Shown here one piece after another: positions 1-5,874 of a stretch of 8,408 bases of DNA (the first letter of the stretch is position 1; the number at the start of each line of letters is the position of its first letter). Below the pieces are notes generated by a model. It searched no databases and was not told where the DNA came from. It saw nothing but the letters and a program-made list of their open reading frames with translations. Location: positions 1 to 8,408 of the forward strand of contig JASIEC010000162.1 in assembly GCA_030046135.1 (NCBI GenBank), written 5' to 3'. Made by a program: the position numbers and the translations under genes. Origin of the DNA: Thermoplasmata archaeon (GTDB lineage: Archaea; Thermoplasmatota; Thermoplasmata; Lutacidiplasmatales; UBA184).

Positions 1-46
1 GGAGGCAGCCCTCCTTCCGCCCGAACATCTTCTTCGGCTTGCTCAT
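1..46 (-). CDS. rps14: Small subunit ribosomal protein S14 (uS14), first 15 codons only
   Basis: Only the N-terminus MSKPKKMFGRKEGCL is visible; the rest runs off the left edge. The basic start followed by FGR and a Cys matches the archaeal zinc-binding S14, in which the first Cys of the zinc site follows an FGRG-type motif. The position directly after L5 is the expected one for S14 in the archaeal spc cluster. The ATG at 46 is seven bases after the L5 stop, with GGAGTGA overlapping that stop as SD. The call rests on short sequence plus gene order. Confidence 0.85.
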   Translation of the reverse strand, partial: MSKPKKMFGRKEGCL

Positions 47-53
47 CGACCGC

Positions 54-617
54 TCACTCCAGGACCGTGACGCCGAACTTCTCGGTCAGGAACGCCCGCG
101 TCTCGTCGCGCGAGCTGCGCAGCGTCCGCGGGATCGCCCGGGGCTGCTGGTGGCGGTGCCGGATGCGGAAGCCGGCGCGGCCCAACTCGACCGCGACGTC
201 CATCCCGTGGATGCCGATCTGCGGATCGTACTTCATTCCGGTGAAATCGGTGTAGTCGGCGATCCCGAACGAGAAGTTCCCGTTCCGGTCGATCGAGTCG
301 ACGTCGAGCTGGCGGTCCCGCGCCTCGAACGCCCGCGCGAGGAAGTCCCGGGCGACCTCGCCGCGGAGCGTGACCTTGGCGCCGATCTCCTGGCCCTTGC
401 GGATCCCGAAGTCCCGGTTCGTCGACCGGGCCCGCGTGGCGACCGGCGTCTGGTGCGTGAGCATCTGGAGGACCTTCTCCGCCTTCGAGCGGGCCTCGCC
501 GGACTGCCCGACGCCCGCGTTGACCACGATCTTCACGACCCGCACCGCCCGGGCCCCGGGGGCGGGCGCCGCGGCGACCGTCCCGGCGGGCGTCGCCGCG
601 TTCGCGGGGGCGCTCAT
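54..617 (-). CDS. rpl5: Large subunit ribosomal protein L5 (uL5) with Ala-rich N-terminal extension
   Basis: A 50S protein of the central protuberance that binds 5S rRNA and contacts P-site tRNA. The protein has 187 residues. The core starts near residue 25 (VRVVKIVVNAGVGQSGEARS, 25-44, with the VNxGVG motif), followed by KAEKVLQMLTHQTPV (46-60). The archaeal block NFSFGIADYTDFTGMKYDPQ (114-133), continuing IGIHGMDV, is intact. The first 24 residues are an Ala/Pro-rich extension. A GTG at 545 would remove the extension and give 163 residues, but it lacks a clear SD. The ATG at 617 overlaps the S4e stop in the pattern used throughout the cluster, so I keep the longer form with some uncertainty. 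Confidence 0.93.
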   Translation of the reverse strand: MSAPANAATPAGTVAAAPAPGARAVRVVKIVVNAGVGQSGEARSKAEKVLQMLTHQTPVATRARSTNRDFGIRKGQEIGAKVTLRGEVARDFLARAFEARDRQLDVDSIDRNGNFSFGIADYTDFTGMKYDPQIGIHGMDVAVELGRAGFRIRHRHQQPRAIPRTLRSSRDETRAFLTEKFGVTVLE

Positions 618-1330
618 CGGTCGACCCCGGCGGCGAGGGTGATCGTCGGCGCCTGGTCGCCGACCACGTAGACGTACTCCTTCACCGTCGAGAACCCCTC
701 CTTGAAGTGGACGAGGTTCGGCTGGGGCGAGTTGCGCACCTCGATCCGCTCGACGCGCGCGAGCTCGCCGACGTGCGAGCCGCCCGCGACGAACGCGAGC
801 GCCCCCGGCTTCAAGGGAAGGTGCTCGAGCACCTTCTGGCCGGGGAGGTCGATCTTGAGCGAGTCGCCGACCCGGTACGGCGTCGACGCCGGGAGCAGGA
901 GGTTCCGGCCGTCGTGGAGCGTCACCTCGACCTTCCCCCCGCGCGCCGCGTGCTTGAAGCGGACCCGGGCGACCTTCACGGCCGCCTCGGTCGAGGGGAT
1001 CGAGACGAGGACGAGCTTGCCCCGCCGGTCGGGGACGATCCGGAAATGCTGGTCGAGCGGGGCCGCGAGCGAGACGGTGTCCATGAGCCCCACGCCGCGG
1101 GCGAGGTCGTGCGCGACCTTCCCGTCGACCCGGACCGAATCCGAGCGGAGGAGGAGCCGGGCCTCCCGCGCGGAGGCGACCAGGTGGCGCACGTCGCGCA
1201 GGATCAGCAGGAGGGGCACGGCGCGCTCCTGGGGGTGCGGGCCCGGGGCCGGCCTCAGGATCCACTTCGAGCCCTTGCGGGGCACCGTCCAGCTCCGCGG
1301 GGCCGCCCCGCGCTTCAACCGGAGCGTCAC
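614..1330 (-). CDS. rps4e: Small subunit ribosomal protein S4e (eS4)
   Basis: A 30S protein found only in archaea and eukaryotes, so it is a strong marker of the domain of this organism. The protein has 238 residues, the family length. The N-terminus RLKRGAAPRSWTVPRKGSKW (4-23) is the S4e signature. An S4-like RNA-binding segment follows (EARLLLRSDSVRVDGKVAHD, 56-75), then the central domain DTVSLAAPLDQHFRIVPDRR (84-103) and a KOW-like C-terminal region ALAFVAGGSHVGELARVERI (177-196). The GTG at 1330 overlaps the L24 stop (GTGA) and has GAGGAGGA eight bases upstream, inside the acidic tail codons of L24. The stop overlaps the ATG of L5 (ATGA at 617-614). Confidence 0.96.
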   Translation of the reverse strand: MTLRLKRGAAPRSWTVPRKGSKWILRPAPGPHPQERAVPLLLILRDVRHLVASAREARLLLRSDSVRVDGKVAHDLARGVGLMDTVSLAAPLDQHFRIVPDRRGKLVLVSIPSTEAAVKVARVRFKHAARGGKVEVTLHDGRNLLLPASTPYRVGDSLKIDLPGQKVLEHLPLKPGALAFVAGGSHVGELARVERIEVRNSPQPNLVHFKEGFSTVKEYVYVVGDQAPTITLAAGVDR

Positions 1331-1896
1331 GCGCCGTCCTCCTCGGTCGTCGGCGCGGCCCGGCGACGGCGAGCGGGGGCCGCGGGCGGAGGCGCGTCGT
1401 CGCTCGACCCCTCGGACGGGGCGGGCGTCGGGGCCGAGGTCGCCGCCTCGCCGGCCGGGGCGGTGTCGGCCGCCGGTGCGGCCGCCTCGGGCTCGGGCGC
1501 CGGGACCTCCCCCTTCTCCTCGGGGGTCACGTCCTCGTCGCGGACGCGCAGCGAGCGCCGCCGCCAGGGGTCGGAGAGGTTGAGCCGCGTGATGACGAGG
1601 TGGGCCGTCCGGATCGTGAGCGGCTTCATCTTCTCCTCCGCGGTCTTGAGCGTCACGTTGTCGAGCGTGACGGCGTAGCCGCGCCGGTCGACCTTCGCGA
1701 CGCGCTCCTCGCGGCCGACGAAGCTCCCGGAGAGGACGCGGACGGTGTCGCCCTTGCGGAGCGGGACCGAGCGCCGCCGGAACCGGCCCCGGAGCTCGCG
1801 GGAGAGCGGGACGGTCATCCGGAGGCGCCGCTCGAACGTGTCGGCCGTGTACAGTGCGCGCCGCTGGCGCCGCGGGGACCGGGGGGAGACGCGCAC
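1327..1896 (-). CDS. rpl24: Large subunit ribosomal protein L24 (uL24) with ~70-residue low-complexity C-terminal tail
   Basis: A 50S assembly initiator that binds the 5' part of 23S rRNA and lies near the tunnel exit. The conserved archaeal core occupies about residues 1-118: RRQRRALYTADTFERRLRMT (9-28), VPLSRELRGRFRRRSVPLRKGD, and the KOW motif VRKGD/LRKGDTVRVLSGSFVG...KV (46-80), followed by the HLVITRLNLSD segment (99-109). The total is 189 residues against roughly 115-125 in most archaea as I recall. The excess is a tail of about 70 residues made mostly of Ala, Pro, Glu, Asp and Ser, with an RRRR patch at 176-179 and an acidic end TTEEDGA. The start GTG (1896) has a strong SD; the stop overlaps S4e (GTGA). 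The tail is uninterrupted and in frame, so it is probably real. Confidence 0.94.
   Translation of the reverse strand: MRVSPRSPRRQRRALYTADTFERRLRMTVPLSRELRGRFRRRSVPLRKGDTVRVLSGSFVGREERVAKVDRRGYAVTLDNVTLKTAEEKMKPLTIRTAHLVITRLNLSDPWRRRSLRVRDEDVTPEEKGEVPAPEPEAAAPAADTAPAGEAATSAPTPAPSEGSSDDAPPPAAPARRRRAAPTTEEDGA
1330..1542 (-). other. Low-complexity Ala/Pro/acidic tail of L24
   Basis: This stretch encodes residues 119-189 of L24, after the KOW core. The composition shifts from basic and mixed to Ala, Pro, Glu, Asp, Ser and Thr, e.g. EVPAPEPEAAAPAADTAPAG (130-149). No domain is recognisable and disorder is expected. Confidence 0.75.
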
Positions 1897-1901
1897 CGTG
1901 C

Positions 1902-1909
1902 CCTCCTCC
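1902..1909 (-). promoter_or_regulatory. Strong SD for L24
   Basis: The minus strand reads TAGGAGGAGGGCACG before the GTG at 1896. GGAGG begins within the L14 stop codon. This is one of the few junctions in the cluster with real spacer, so L24 may initiate more independently of its upstream neighbour. Confidence 0.7.
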
Positions 1910-2307
1910 TAGACGATGATCGAGGAGGCCGCCGCGATCCGGGGCCACCGTTCGGCGGCCTCCTTCGCGACGGGCCCCTTGATCTGCGAGCCCTTGATCT
2001 CGCCGGTCTCGGTCGTGATCACGGCGGCGTTGTCCTCGAACTGGAGGCGGGTGCCGTCCGGCCGCCGCATCGGCGAGCGCGAGCGGACGATCACCGCGTG
2101 GAGCACCTGGCGCCGCATCTCGGGGGTCCCCTTCTTCACCGAGACGATCACGAGGTCGGCGATCCCGGCCCGGGGGTAGCGGCGGTGCGTCCCGTGCCAG
2201 TTGCGGACGGCGATGATCTCGACGACCTTCGCCCCGGTGTTGTCGACGCAGTCGAGCCGGGCCCCCTTCGGGAGGCCGCGCGGGCGCCGCCCCGCGAGAC
2301 CCTTCAC
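1909..2307 (-). CDS. rpl14: Large subunit ribosomal protein L14 (uL14)
   Basis: A 50S protein at the subunit interface that forms bridges with 16S rRNA and, in archaea, contacts ribosome-associated factors. The 132 residues match archaeal L14. Conserved parts are GARLDCVDNTGAKVVEIIAV (15-34) with the DNTGAK signature, PRAGIADLVIVSVKKGTPEM (45-64), and GSQIKGPVAKEAAERWPRIA (106-125), ending ASSIIV. The GTG at 2307 overlaps the S17 stop (GTGA); GGAGAAGGA upstream, inside S17, serves as SD. The frame is open far upstream, but that is overlap with S17. L24 follows after 12 bases that contain its SD. Confidence 0.96.
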   Translation of the reverse strand: MKGLAGRRPRGLPKGARLDCVDNTGAKVVEIIAVRNWHGTHRRYPRAGIADLVIVSVKKGTPEMRRQVLHAVIVRSRSPMRRPDGTRLQFEDNAAVITTETGEIKGSQIKGPVAKEAAERWPRIAAASSIIV

Positions 2308-2735
2308 GAGTCCTTCTCCGGCGCCGGCTCGGCGGCCGGGGCGGCGGGCTCGGCCTCCTCGGCGACGGCCCGGCGGGCCGCCTCGCCGAGATCGGCGACG
2401 ATGCAGAAGGAGACGAGCTTCGAGAGGGGGCGGGTCTCGGCGATCCGGACCCGGCGGCCGGGCCGGATGCCGAGGCAGGGGGGCGCGTGCGCGAGGTAGC
2501 GCCGGCGCCGCTTCTCGTACCGCTCGAACTTCGGCACGAAATGGAGCAGCGTCCGCTCGACGACCGCCGTCCGCTGCATCGACGTCGAGACGACCGTCCC
2601 CTCGAGGATCTGGCCCCGGACGGGGAGGCGGCCGTGGAACGGGCAGTGGCGGTCGTCGCACCGCGCCTTCGGCGCGCGGACGTCGAGCCCGATGTCGTGG
2701 GCGCGGGGGCGAGCGGGCGTACGCGACGGCGTCAA
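2304..2735 (-). CDS. rps17: Small subunit ribosomal protein S17 (uS17), TTG start
   Basis: A primary 16S rRNA-binding 30S protein with an OB fold. The protein has 143 residues. The archaeal N-terminal signature HDIGLDVRAPKARCDDRHCP (13-32), continuing FHG, is present, followed by GQILEGTVVSTSMQRTAVVE (41-60) and the S17 signature GRRVRIAETRPLSKLVSF (93-110). From about 117 a tail of roughly 27 residues rich in Ala, Glu and Pro extends past the usual end. The start is TTG at 2735: it overlaps the Rnp1 stop (TTGA), carries GGAGGTATCG immediately before it, and no ATG or GTG lies between it and the conserved N-terminus. The stop overlaps the GTG of L14. Confidence 0.94.
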   Translation of the reverse strand: MTPSRTPARPRAHDIGLDVRAPKARCDDRHCPFHGRLPVRGQILEGTVVSTSMQRTAVVERTLLHFVPKFERYEKRRRRYLAHAPPCLGIRPGRRVRIAETRPLSKLVSFCIVADLGEAARRAVAEEAEPAAPAAEPAPEKDS

Positions 2736-3058
2736 CGATACCTCCGAGGGCCGCCGGCCAGGAGACGCTTGGTCCGGTCCTCGGGCCGCACGCGTAGGAG
2801 GTCGCCTCTTAACGGTAACTCCCGGCCCTCGAGGACGATCGAGCCCTCGAGGCCCCGCTTCGCGAGCCGGACCGTCCGGGCGCCGCCCGGGAGCTCGACC
2901 ACGAACGTGGAGAGGGTCTCGTCGACGATCGTCCCCGCGACGGGCCCGCGGACCCCGGGGGCGGAGCGGACGGAGACCGCGCCGCCGATCAGCTCGCCCG
3001 CGAGCGCCTCGCGCTCCGGGACCGACAGCGGGTTCGGCGTCTCGGGGTGCGTCGGCAC
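2732..3058 (-). CDS. rnp1: Ribonuclease P protein component 1 (Rpp29/Pop4 family)
   Basis: A protein subunit of archaeal RNase P, which together with the catalytic RNA removes 5' leaders from precursor tRNAs. The protein has 108 residues. It begins with a Pro-rich stretch, then LIGGAVSVRSAPGVRG (24-39). The family's Sm-like beta-barrel core GTIVDETLSTFVVEL (42-56) and the C-terminal signature RPEDRTKR (91-98) are both clear. Placement between L29 and S17 is a long-known archaeal arrangement linking tRNA processing to ribosome synthesis. The start GTG (3058) lies four bases after the L29 stop, with the strong SD GAGGTGA overlapping that stop codon. The stop overlaps the TTG of S17 (TTGA). Confidence 0.93.
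   Translation of the reverse strand: MPTHPETPNPLSVPEREALAGELIGGAVSVRSAPGVRGPVAGTIVDETLSTFVVELPGGARTVRLAKRGLEGSIVLEGRELPLRGDLLRVRPEDRTKRLLAGGPRRYR
2736..2746 (-). promoter_or_regulatory. SD that decides the TTG start of S17
   Basis: The minus strand reads GGAGGTATCG directly before TTG at 2735. GGAGGT with about four bases of spacing is the best site available and lies inside the last codons of Rnp1 (Arg-Arg-Tyr-Arg). It supports initiation at TTG, since no alternative start exists before the conserved S17 N-terminus. Confidence 0.7.
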
Positions 3059-3062
3059 GGGC

Positions 3063-3299
3063 TCACCTCGCCGCCCCCGCGCGACGCGGCGTCCGGGCGG
3101 CGTTCGATCGCTCGCTGAGGACCGTGAGGGCGCGGGCCGCGTTGGTCCGCAGGGCGCGCATCCGCCCCGGGCTCGGCGGCGCCCCGCCCATCGCCGCGAC
3201 GCCCCGCTCCCGCAGGAGGTCGTTCTCGGCCTCCGCGATCCGGCGGCGGAGCTCGTCGTCGGTGAGCCCGCGCAGCTCGCGCATCCGCAGCAGCGTCAC
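3063..3299 (-). CDS. rpl29: Large subunit ribosomal protein L29 (uL29)
   Basis: A small helical 50S protein near the tunnel exit. The 78 residues start MTLLRMRELRGLTDDELRRR, the family's first helix. GGAPPSPGRMRALRTNAARA (38-57) is the archaeal linker (GGAPxNPGR type) and second helix, followed by LTVLSER. The last 15 residues (SNAARTPRRAGAAR region) extend beyond the usual end and are Ala/Arg-rich. The GTG at 3299 overlaps the S3 stop (GTGA) and has GGAGG four bases upstream. An internal ATG at 3284 would cut into the conserved first helix and is rejected. Confidence 0.94.
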   Translation of the reverse strand: MTLLRMRELRGLTDDELRRRIAEAENDLLRERGVAAMGGAPPSPGRMRALRTNAARALTVLSERSNAARTPRRAGAAR

Positions 3300-3985
3300 G
3301 ACGCCTCCGGGGCGCTCGCCTCGGGGGCGGCGGGCTCGGCGGCGGCTTCGACCGGCGGGAGCTCGGCGGCGGCCTCCTTCGGCTTCGCCTCGACCCCCTT
3401 CACCGTGATCTCGTCGGGGAGCTTCGCGTTCGAGCGCATGATCCAGACGTTGACGCCGATGACGCCGGGCTTCAGCCGGGCCTGGTAGAACCCCTTGTCC
3501 ATCCAGAGATGGACCGCCTCGCCGCAGTACTTGATCGTCCCGGCCTTGAACCGCTCCGTGCGGTGCCGCTCGCCGGTGAGCTTGCCCGAGAGGATCACCT
3601 GGCAGCCGCGCGCCCCGGATTCCATGATCCGGCGGACGGTCGAGTGGCCCGCGCGCCGGAAGTGCCAGCCGCGCTCGAGCGTCGAGGCGAGCTTCTCGCT
3701 CATCAGCTGCGCGTTGAGGTTCGGCTGGCGCTCCTCCTGGACCTCGATCTGGGGGTTGTCGAGCGCGAACCGCGCCTGGATCTCCTCGGTGAGGCGCTTG
3801 ATCAGCTCGCCGCGGTGGCCGATCAGGATCCCGGGCCTCTCGCAGACGAGCGTGACCCGGGTCCCCATCGGGGTCCGCGTGATCTCGAGGCCCCCGAAGC
3901 CGGCCCGCGAGCTCTCGCTGACAAGGAAATCCTTGAGGAGGACCCGCCGGGTCGACTCCTGGATCAGCTTGCGCTCGGCGCTCAC
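3296..3985 (-). CDS. rps3: Small subunit ribosomal protein S3 (uS3) with low-complexity C-terminal tail
   Basis: A 30S protein at the mRNA entry channel. The protein has 229 residues. The type II KH domain shows GILIGHRGELIKRL (52-65) with the GHRG loop. The C-terminal S3 domain includes RRIMESGARGCQVILSGKL (118-136), GTIKYCGEAVHLWMDKGFY (149-167) and LKPGVIGVNVWIM (171-183). After residue 200 the core gives way to a tail rich in Ala, Glu and Pro (KPKEAAAELPPVEAAAEPAA and on), which is not part of the fold. The GTG at 3985 overlaps the L22 stop (GTGA) with AAGGAGG four bases upstream. The longer open frame upstream is noncoding overlap with L22. Confidence 0.96.
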   Translation of the reverse strand: MSAERKLIQESTRRVLLKDFLVSESSRAGFGGLEITRTPMGTRVTLVCERPGILIGHRGELIKRLTEEIQARFALDNPQIEVQEERQPNLNAQLMSEKLASTLERGWHFRRAGHSTVRRIMESGARGCQVILSGKLTGERHRTERFKAGTIKYCGEAVHLWMDKGFYQARLKPGVIGVNVWIMRSNAKLPDEITVKGVEAKPKEAAAELPPVEAAAEPAAPEASAPEAS

Positions 3986-4440
3986 GACGCCTCCTTGCGC
4001 TCGCCGAGGACGATCTCGACGTTCGTCGTCTGCTCGTTCCAGGCGGTCGCGCGCCCGTGGGCGCGGGGCATCGACCCCTTGCGGATCCGGCCCCGGGCGC
4101 ACGAGGCGACCTTGACGAACAGCCGGTCGGCGTCGAGGCCGTCGTACTCCGCGTTCTCCTCCGCGTTCGAGAGCACGAGGAGGAGCTTCGACGCGACCTT
4201 GACAGGGAAGCGCCCCGGACCGGTGCCGGGGTGGTGCGCGGTCTCCTGGTTGTAGCGCCGGAACGGGATCGCCCGGCGCTTCTCGACGGCCCCCTCGAGG
4301 ATCCTGCGGGCCGCGGCGACGTCGAGCCCGCGGATCGCGTTCAGCACCTCGTACGTCTTCTTCGGCGAGATCGGGAGCTCGACGCCGCGCGCGCGGGCGA
4401 CGTTCACCCCCGTCTCCTCCCGGTACGTGTAGCCCCGCAT
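3982..4440 (-). CDS. rpl22: Large subunit ribosomal protein L22 (uL22, archaeal/eukaryotic L17-like)
   Basis: A 50S protein whose long hairpin lines the peptide exit tunnel together with L4. The 152 residues match archaeal L22. Recognisable segments are RGVELPISPKKTYEVLNAIR (18-37), AIPFRRYNQETAHHPG (57-72), and LLLVLSNAEENAEYDGLD (86-103). The C-terminal block KGSMPRAHGRATAWNEQTTN (121-140), ending VEIVL, is also conserved. A GTG at 4458 overlaps the S19 stop (GTGA) and would add six residues (MRRGGS). I prefer the ATG at 4440, because GAGGCGAGGGGG just upstream is a usable SD whereas the GTG has none, and RGYTY matches the family start. Its C-terminal EAS codons contain the SD for S3. Confidence 0.94.
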   Translation of the reverse strand: MRGYTYREETGVNVARARGVELPISPKKTYEVLNAIRGLDVAAARRILEGAVEKRRAIPFRRYNQETAHHPGTGPGRFPVKVASKLLLVLSNAEENAEYDGLDADRLFVKVASCARGRIRKGSMPRAHGRATAWNEQTTNVEIVLGERKEAS

Positions 4441-4454
4441 CGAACCCCCTCGCC

Positions 4455-4880
4455 TCACTTCAGGGGCATGAACTTCGAGGACCGCGTCGCCCCGACGCCC
4501 GGCGCCGAGTGCTTCTCGAACCGGCGGGTCAGCGCGAACTCGCCGTAGTAATGCCCGATCATCTCGGGCCGCACCTCGATCTCCTTGAACTCCTTGCCGT
4601 TGTGCACGGCGACCTTGCGCCCGACGTGCTCGGGGAGGACGAGGGCGTCCCGGGTGTGCGTGCGCACGGTCTTGCCGGGCGGGGTCTCCCGCATCCGCTC
4701 GAGGAACCGGTTCGCCTCGCTCGCGAACCCGCGGCGGATCGATCGGCGCGCCCGCGCCCCGAGGACCTGGCCGAGCTGCTCGAGGCTCATCGCCTTCAGC
4801 TCCTCGAGGGTCTTGCCGCGGAGCGAGAACTCCCGCTTCCGCCGGGCCTCGACCTTCTTCGCCCGCCTCGCCTTCGGCAT
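4455..4880 (-). CDS. rps19: Small subunit ribosomal protein S19 (uS19, archaeal/eukaryotic S15-like)
   Basis: A 30S head protein that forms a complex with S13 near the decoding region and contacts tRNA. The 141 residues include the longer N-terminal region seen in archaeal and eukaryotic members: a basic start MPKARRAKKVEARRKREFSL, then the KTLEELKAMSLEQL helix (23-36). The hallmark block VHNGKEFKEIEVRPEMIGHY (92-111), followed by YGEFALTR, is fully conserved. The reading frame is open further upstream, but the family N-terminus and an SD (GGGGAG, eight bases before the start) fix the ATG at 4880. It follows L2 with a two-base gap; L22 starts 14 bases past its stop. Confidence 0.96.
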   Translation of the reverse strand: MPKARRAKKVEARRKREFSLRGKTLEELKAMSLEQLGQVLGARARRSIRRGFASEANRFLERMRETPPGKTVRTHTRDALVLPEHVGRKVAVHNGKEFKEIEVRPEMIGHYYGEFALTRRFEKHSAPGVGATRSSKFMPLK

Positions 4881-4882
4881 CG

Positions 4883-5611
4883 CTAGTGCTCCCCGCGGCG
4901 CTCGCGCAGGCGGCGTCGCCGCTTCGAGGAGGAGAACCGTCCGACCTTCGCGCCCGGCCACGTCCCGCTCTTCACCGTGCTCGGCCGCCCGACGTGCTGG
5001 TGCGCCCCCCCGCCGAACGGATGGTTGACGGGGTTCATCGCGACGCCGCGGACCTTGAACGGGGCCCGGGCGATCGAGCGGGTCGAGAGGACCTTCTTGC
5101 CGGCCTTGATGTACGGGCGCTCGCCGCGGCCGCCGCCCGCGACGGCGCCAACCTCGGCCCGACAGGTGGCGAGGAGCCGCCGGAACGCCCCGCTCGGCAG
5201 CTGGACCGTGACCTCGTTCCCCGCGCGGCCGACGACGAGGGCGCTCGCGCCCGCCGCGCGGACGAGGCGGCCCCCGTCGAACGGCTTCACCTCGACGTTC
5301 GAGACGAGCGTCCCGTCCGGGATCGCGCTCAGCGGGAGGATCGCGCCCCGGTCGACCTTCCCCGACCCGAGCGACACGCTGTCGCCGGTCGCGAGGCCCG
5401 CGGGCGCGAGGATGCGGACGCGGGTGCCGTCCGGCGTGACCAGCTCGGCGACGGGCGCCGTCCGTCCGGGCGACGGCTCGATCGAGACGACGCGCCCGGG
5501 CCCGGCGACGCTCGGCGCCGGGTGGTAGATCGGGCCGGGGTGGCGGTGGCTCGGCGAGCGGTACGTGCCGGTCCCCGCGCCCCGGCGACGGGAGATGATC
5601 CGCTTTCCCAC
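4883..5611 (-). CDS. rpl2: Large subunit ribosomal protein L2 (uL2)
   Basis: A core 50S protein needed for subunit joining and peptidyl-transferase activity. The length, 242 residues, is normal for archaea. The N-terminus GKRIISRRRGAGTGTYRSP is typical and fixes the GTG at 5611, which shares one base with the TAG of L23 (TAGTG) and follows a GGGGGTG stretch. The C-terminal functional motif reads AMNPVNHPFGGG (191-202), with the conserved His197 present. The preceding position is Asn196, where most L2 proteins have Asp. The last 20 residues (SSSKRRRRLRERRGEH end) are very Arg-rich and differ from the ARRTG-type ending I recall from other archaea. S19 begins two bases after the stop. Confidence 0.96.
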   Translation of the reverse strand: MGKRIISRRRGAGTGTYRSPSHRHPGPIYHPAPSVAGPGRVVSIEPSPGRTAPVAELVTPDGTRVRILAPAGLATGDSVSLGSGKVDRGAILPLSAIPDGTLVSNVEVKPFDGGRLVRAAGASALVVGRAGNEVTVQLPSGAFRRLLATCRAEVGAVAGGGRGERPYIKAGKKVLSTRSIARAPFKVRGVAMNPVNHPFGGGAHQHVGRPSTVKSGTWPGAKVGRFSSSKRRRRLRERRGEH

Positions 5612-5874
5612 TAGAACACCCCCGCCCGGCCTCCGATGTCCTCGGCCGAATACTCCTTCGCGAACCGCACGGTCGCGATCTTCCCCACGGCGACCGTCTT
5701 CGTCGTCACCTTGACGACCTTGCACTGGTACGTCTCCTCGACGGCCCGCCGGATCTCGGCCCGGTCGGCCCGCCGGTCGACGACGAACTCGAGCTTGTTC
5801 TGCCGCTCCATCTCGTCCATCGACTTCTCGGTGACGTAGGCGTGCAGCACGATGCGGTGGCGGAGCGCGGTCAC
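5611..5874 (-). CDS. rpl23: Large subunit ribosomal protein L23 (uL23)
   Basis: A 50S protein at the exit of the peptide tunnel, where it forms part of the docking site for signal recognition particle and the translocon. The 87-residue length matches archaeal L23. Conserved features are the early TEKS motif (residues 15-18), NKLEFVVDRRADRAEIRRAV (26-45) and the following YQCKVVKVTT segment (49-58). The GTG at 5874 is chosen because it gives the family N-terminus, overlaps the L4 stop (GTGA), and has a strong SD (GGAGGT, plus-strand 5881-5886) six bases upstream inside L4. The stop TAG shares its last base with the GTG of L2. Confidence 0.95.
   Translation of the reverse strand: MTALRHRIVLHAYVTEKSMDEMERQNKLEFVVDRRADRAEIRRAVEETYQCKVVKVTTKTVAVGKIATVRFAKEYSAEDIGGRAGVF

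Noticed and set aside
1600..2499. Plus-strand open frame of 299 codons opposite L24, L14 and S17
   Set aside because: It spans three conserved genes on the other strand and has shadow-type composition. Long antisense frames are common at this GC content.
4441..4458. Alternative L22 start at GTG 4458, overlapping the S19 stop
   Set aside because: There is no SD before it, while GAGGCGAGGGGG sits just before the ATG at 4440. The six added residues do not resemble the family.
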